From NCBI RefSeq assembly GCF_003053845.1, contig NZ_QAYG01000002.1:310001-374000 (forward strand): a stretch of 64,000 bases of DNA, in the 5' to 3' direction. Shown piece by piece: positions 62,988 to 64,000 of this stretch (position 1 is its first letter; each line of letters starts with the position of its first letter). The position numbers and the translations under genes were made by a program. This stretch comes from Breoghania corrubedonensis (GTDB taxonomy: Bacteria > Pseudomonadota > Alphaproteobacteria > Rhizobiales > Stappiaceae). The notes under the pieces were generated by a model. The model saw nothing but the letters and a program-made list of their open reading frames with translations. It was not told the origin of the DNA and made no database searches.

Positions 62988-63347
62988 TCACAGCGGATTG
63001 GACACATCGGTTGCGCGAAGCAGGTCTACGAGGATGGGACGTATATGAGCCCATTGAAGACCGACCGAGAAGTGCGGTCGATCTGCCGCCTGGAGAAAAC
63101 ACAGCAACACTTCATCGGAGTGGCGAGCAATGGACACCAGGTGACCGCCGTTAGGCCCATAACTTCCTGCAAACCAATGTTTTACAGTCCTTTCACTTGC
63201 ACCAGTCCACCGCATAACCGTTTTGACCGCCTGATGCGTTGCGCCGAGTTCGTTCTTCAAGGCAGCCGCGACGGCCTGCCTGAATTCCCTGTCTTTGTCA
63301 GGCATTGGCTGTTTGTCGTGTAATTCCTTGCCCTTTTTGGGAAACAT
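62988..63347 (-). CDS. helix-turn-helix-like island protein
   Basis: A 119-residue protein. The part ATHQAVKTVMRWTGASERTVKHWFAGSYGPNGGHLVSIARHSDEVLLCFLQAADR looks like an HTH of the kind found in phage and island regulators. GAGGAGCGGA lies just upstream of the ATG at 63347; a TTG at 63362 is the alternative. It is divergent from the recombinase gene, so it may regulate it. Confidence 0.65.
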   Translation of the reverse strand: MFPKKGKELHDKQPMPDKDREFRQAVAAALKNELGATHQAVKTVMRWTGASERTVKHWFAGSYGPNGGHLVSIARHSDEVLLCFLQAADRPHFSVGLQWAHIRPILVDLLRATDVSNPL

Positions 63348-63477
63348 GTTTCCGCTCCTCAACAGCTAAACTGATGAACGCGGGGGCGACAGGCGCGACC
63401 CTGCCCGCCCCATGTTGGTGAAGTCGAGGTGTCGCCTAGCGTTTCCTCGTAACCGAAGCCGGTGGGGACGGGACGTC

Positions 63478-64000
63478 GTGGCGGAACAGGAAAAACATCA
63501 CTCAGGCAACAACACCCCGCCTCAGAACCGCATTCGCGCGGCTGAATACGTCCGAATGTCAACCGATCACCAAGAATACTCAACCCAGAACCAAGCGGAT
63601 GCGATCCGTCAATACGCCGCGGCTCGCGCGATTGATATCGTCAGAACATACGCAGATGAGGGCAAAAGTGGGCTACGGGTTGATGGCCGCGACGCGTTCA
63701 AACGCCTGATCGCCGATGTCGAGAGTGGCCGGGCTGATTTTGAGGCAATACTCGTTTATGACGTCAGCCGTTGGGGACGGTTTCAAGACACCGACGAGAG
63801 CGCGTACTACGAATACATATGCAAACGCTCTGGTATCGTCGTCCACTATTGCGCCGAGCAATTTGAAAATGATGGAAGCCCGATTGCTGCCATCATCAAG
63901 GGCGTCAAAAGTGCGATGGCGGGGGAATACAGTCGCGAGCTCTCGGTGAAGGTGTTCGCCGGCCAGGGTCGACAGATCGAATTGGGCCATCGCCAGGGCG
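63478..64000 (+). CDS. large serine recombinase, C-terminus beyond window
   Basis: The first 174 residues of a resolvase/invertase-type serine recombinase. The catalytic Ser is Ser28 in EYVRMSTDHQEYSTQNQ; other active-site parts are TYADEGKSGLRVDGRDAFKRL, the Arg pair in VYDVSRWGRF, and the start of the long E-helix (AIIKGVKSAMAGEYSRELS). The recombinase and zinc-ribbon domains would follow after the window edge. It starts with GTG at 63478 after GGGACGGGA. It probably moves the island or part of it. Confidence 0.88.
   Translation, partial: MAEQEKHHSGNNTPPQNRIRAAEYVRMSTDHQEYSTQNQADAIRQYAAARAIDIVRTYADEGKSGLRVDGRDAFKRLIADVESGRADFEAILVYDVSRWGRFQDTDESAYYEYICKRSGIVVHYCAEQFENDGSPIAAIIKGVKSAMAGEYSRELSVKVFAGQGRQIELGHRQG

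Overview
The window looks like part of a chromosome from a high-GC alphaproteobacterium, most likely a member of the Hyphomicrobiales (Rhizobiales). This is inferred from the hmuP/hmuTUV haem-uptake layout, candidate CtrA boxes (TTAA-N7-TTAA), DUF2336, DUF3126, tandem PilZ and BTLCP-type proteins, and the dense, mostly monocistronic house-keeping content. No species marker was tested.

Layout. 1-7.5 kb is a haem-uptake locus. On the minus strand it carries a TonB-dependent haem receptor, a small exported cysteine protein, ExbB and two ExbD proteins, the second cut by the window edge. On the plus strand are hmuP-hmuT-hmuU-hmuV. 7.6-12.8 kb holds an exported hydrolase and a TetR-controlled efflux operon (HlyD adaptor, ABC ATPase, ABC-2 permease). 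12.9-21 kb is mostly minus strand: an orphan Hpt protein, NAD kinase, two c-type cytochromes, glycerol kinase, a DUF2336 protein and a lytic transglycosylase-like protein, plus cutA on the plus strand. 21-30 kb has a MaoC/CitE-like pair, a flavin reductase/nitroreductase pair, a secreted protein, thrS and a Kef-type antiporter. 30-33 kb has a two-gene GNAT-C39 peptidase/ATP-grasp (RimK-like) unit. 33-48 kb contains yidD, a universal stress protein, a BCCT transporter, an Fe-S scaffold, folE, hisI, CBS, rhomboid, PAS, tandem PilZ, chemoreceptor, BTLCP and cysE genes. 48-60 kb has two alpha/beta hydrolases, a flavin monooxygenase, a CinA-type protein, gpt, an L,D-transpeptidase, a DUF4396 protein, sfsA and a three-gene ABC importer.

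At 61.05-61.11 kb the 3' half of a tRNA-Leu gene appears without its 5' half. From there to the right edge the base composition falls and the genes become typical of mobile DNA (DUF2513, unknown small proteins, an HTH-like protein, a large serine recombinase running off the edge). I read this as the left end of an integrated island.

The intergenic DNA is unusually rich in structure. There are three copies of a structured repeat starting AGAGCGCTTTCC, always just 3' of a gene. REP/REPIN-like GTCA...TGAC palindromes occur only between convergent genes. Three unrelated short tandem repeats (16, 25 and 13 bp) and several clear hairpins are also present. The most interesting protein-level observations are the second ExbD, which has Asn where the proton-carrying Asp should be, and the GNAT-C39/ATP-grasp pair, which looks like a peptide-modifying system.
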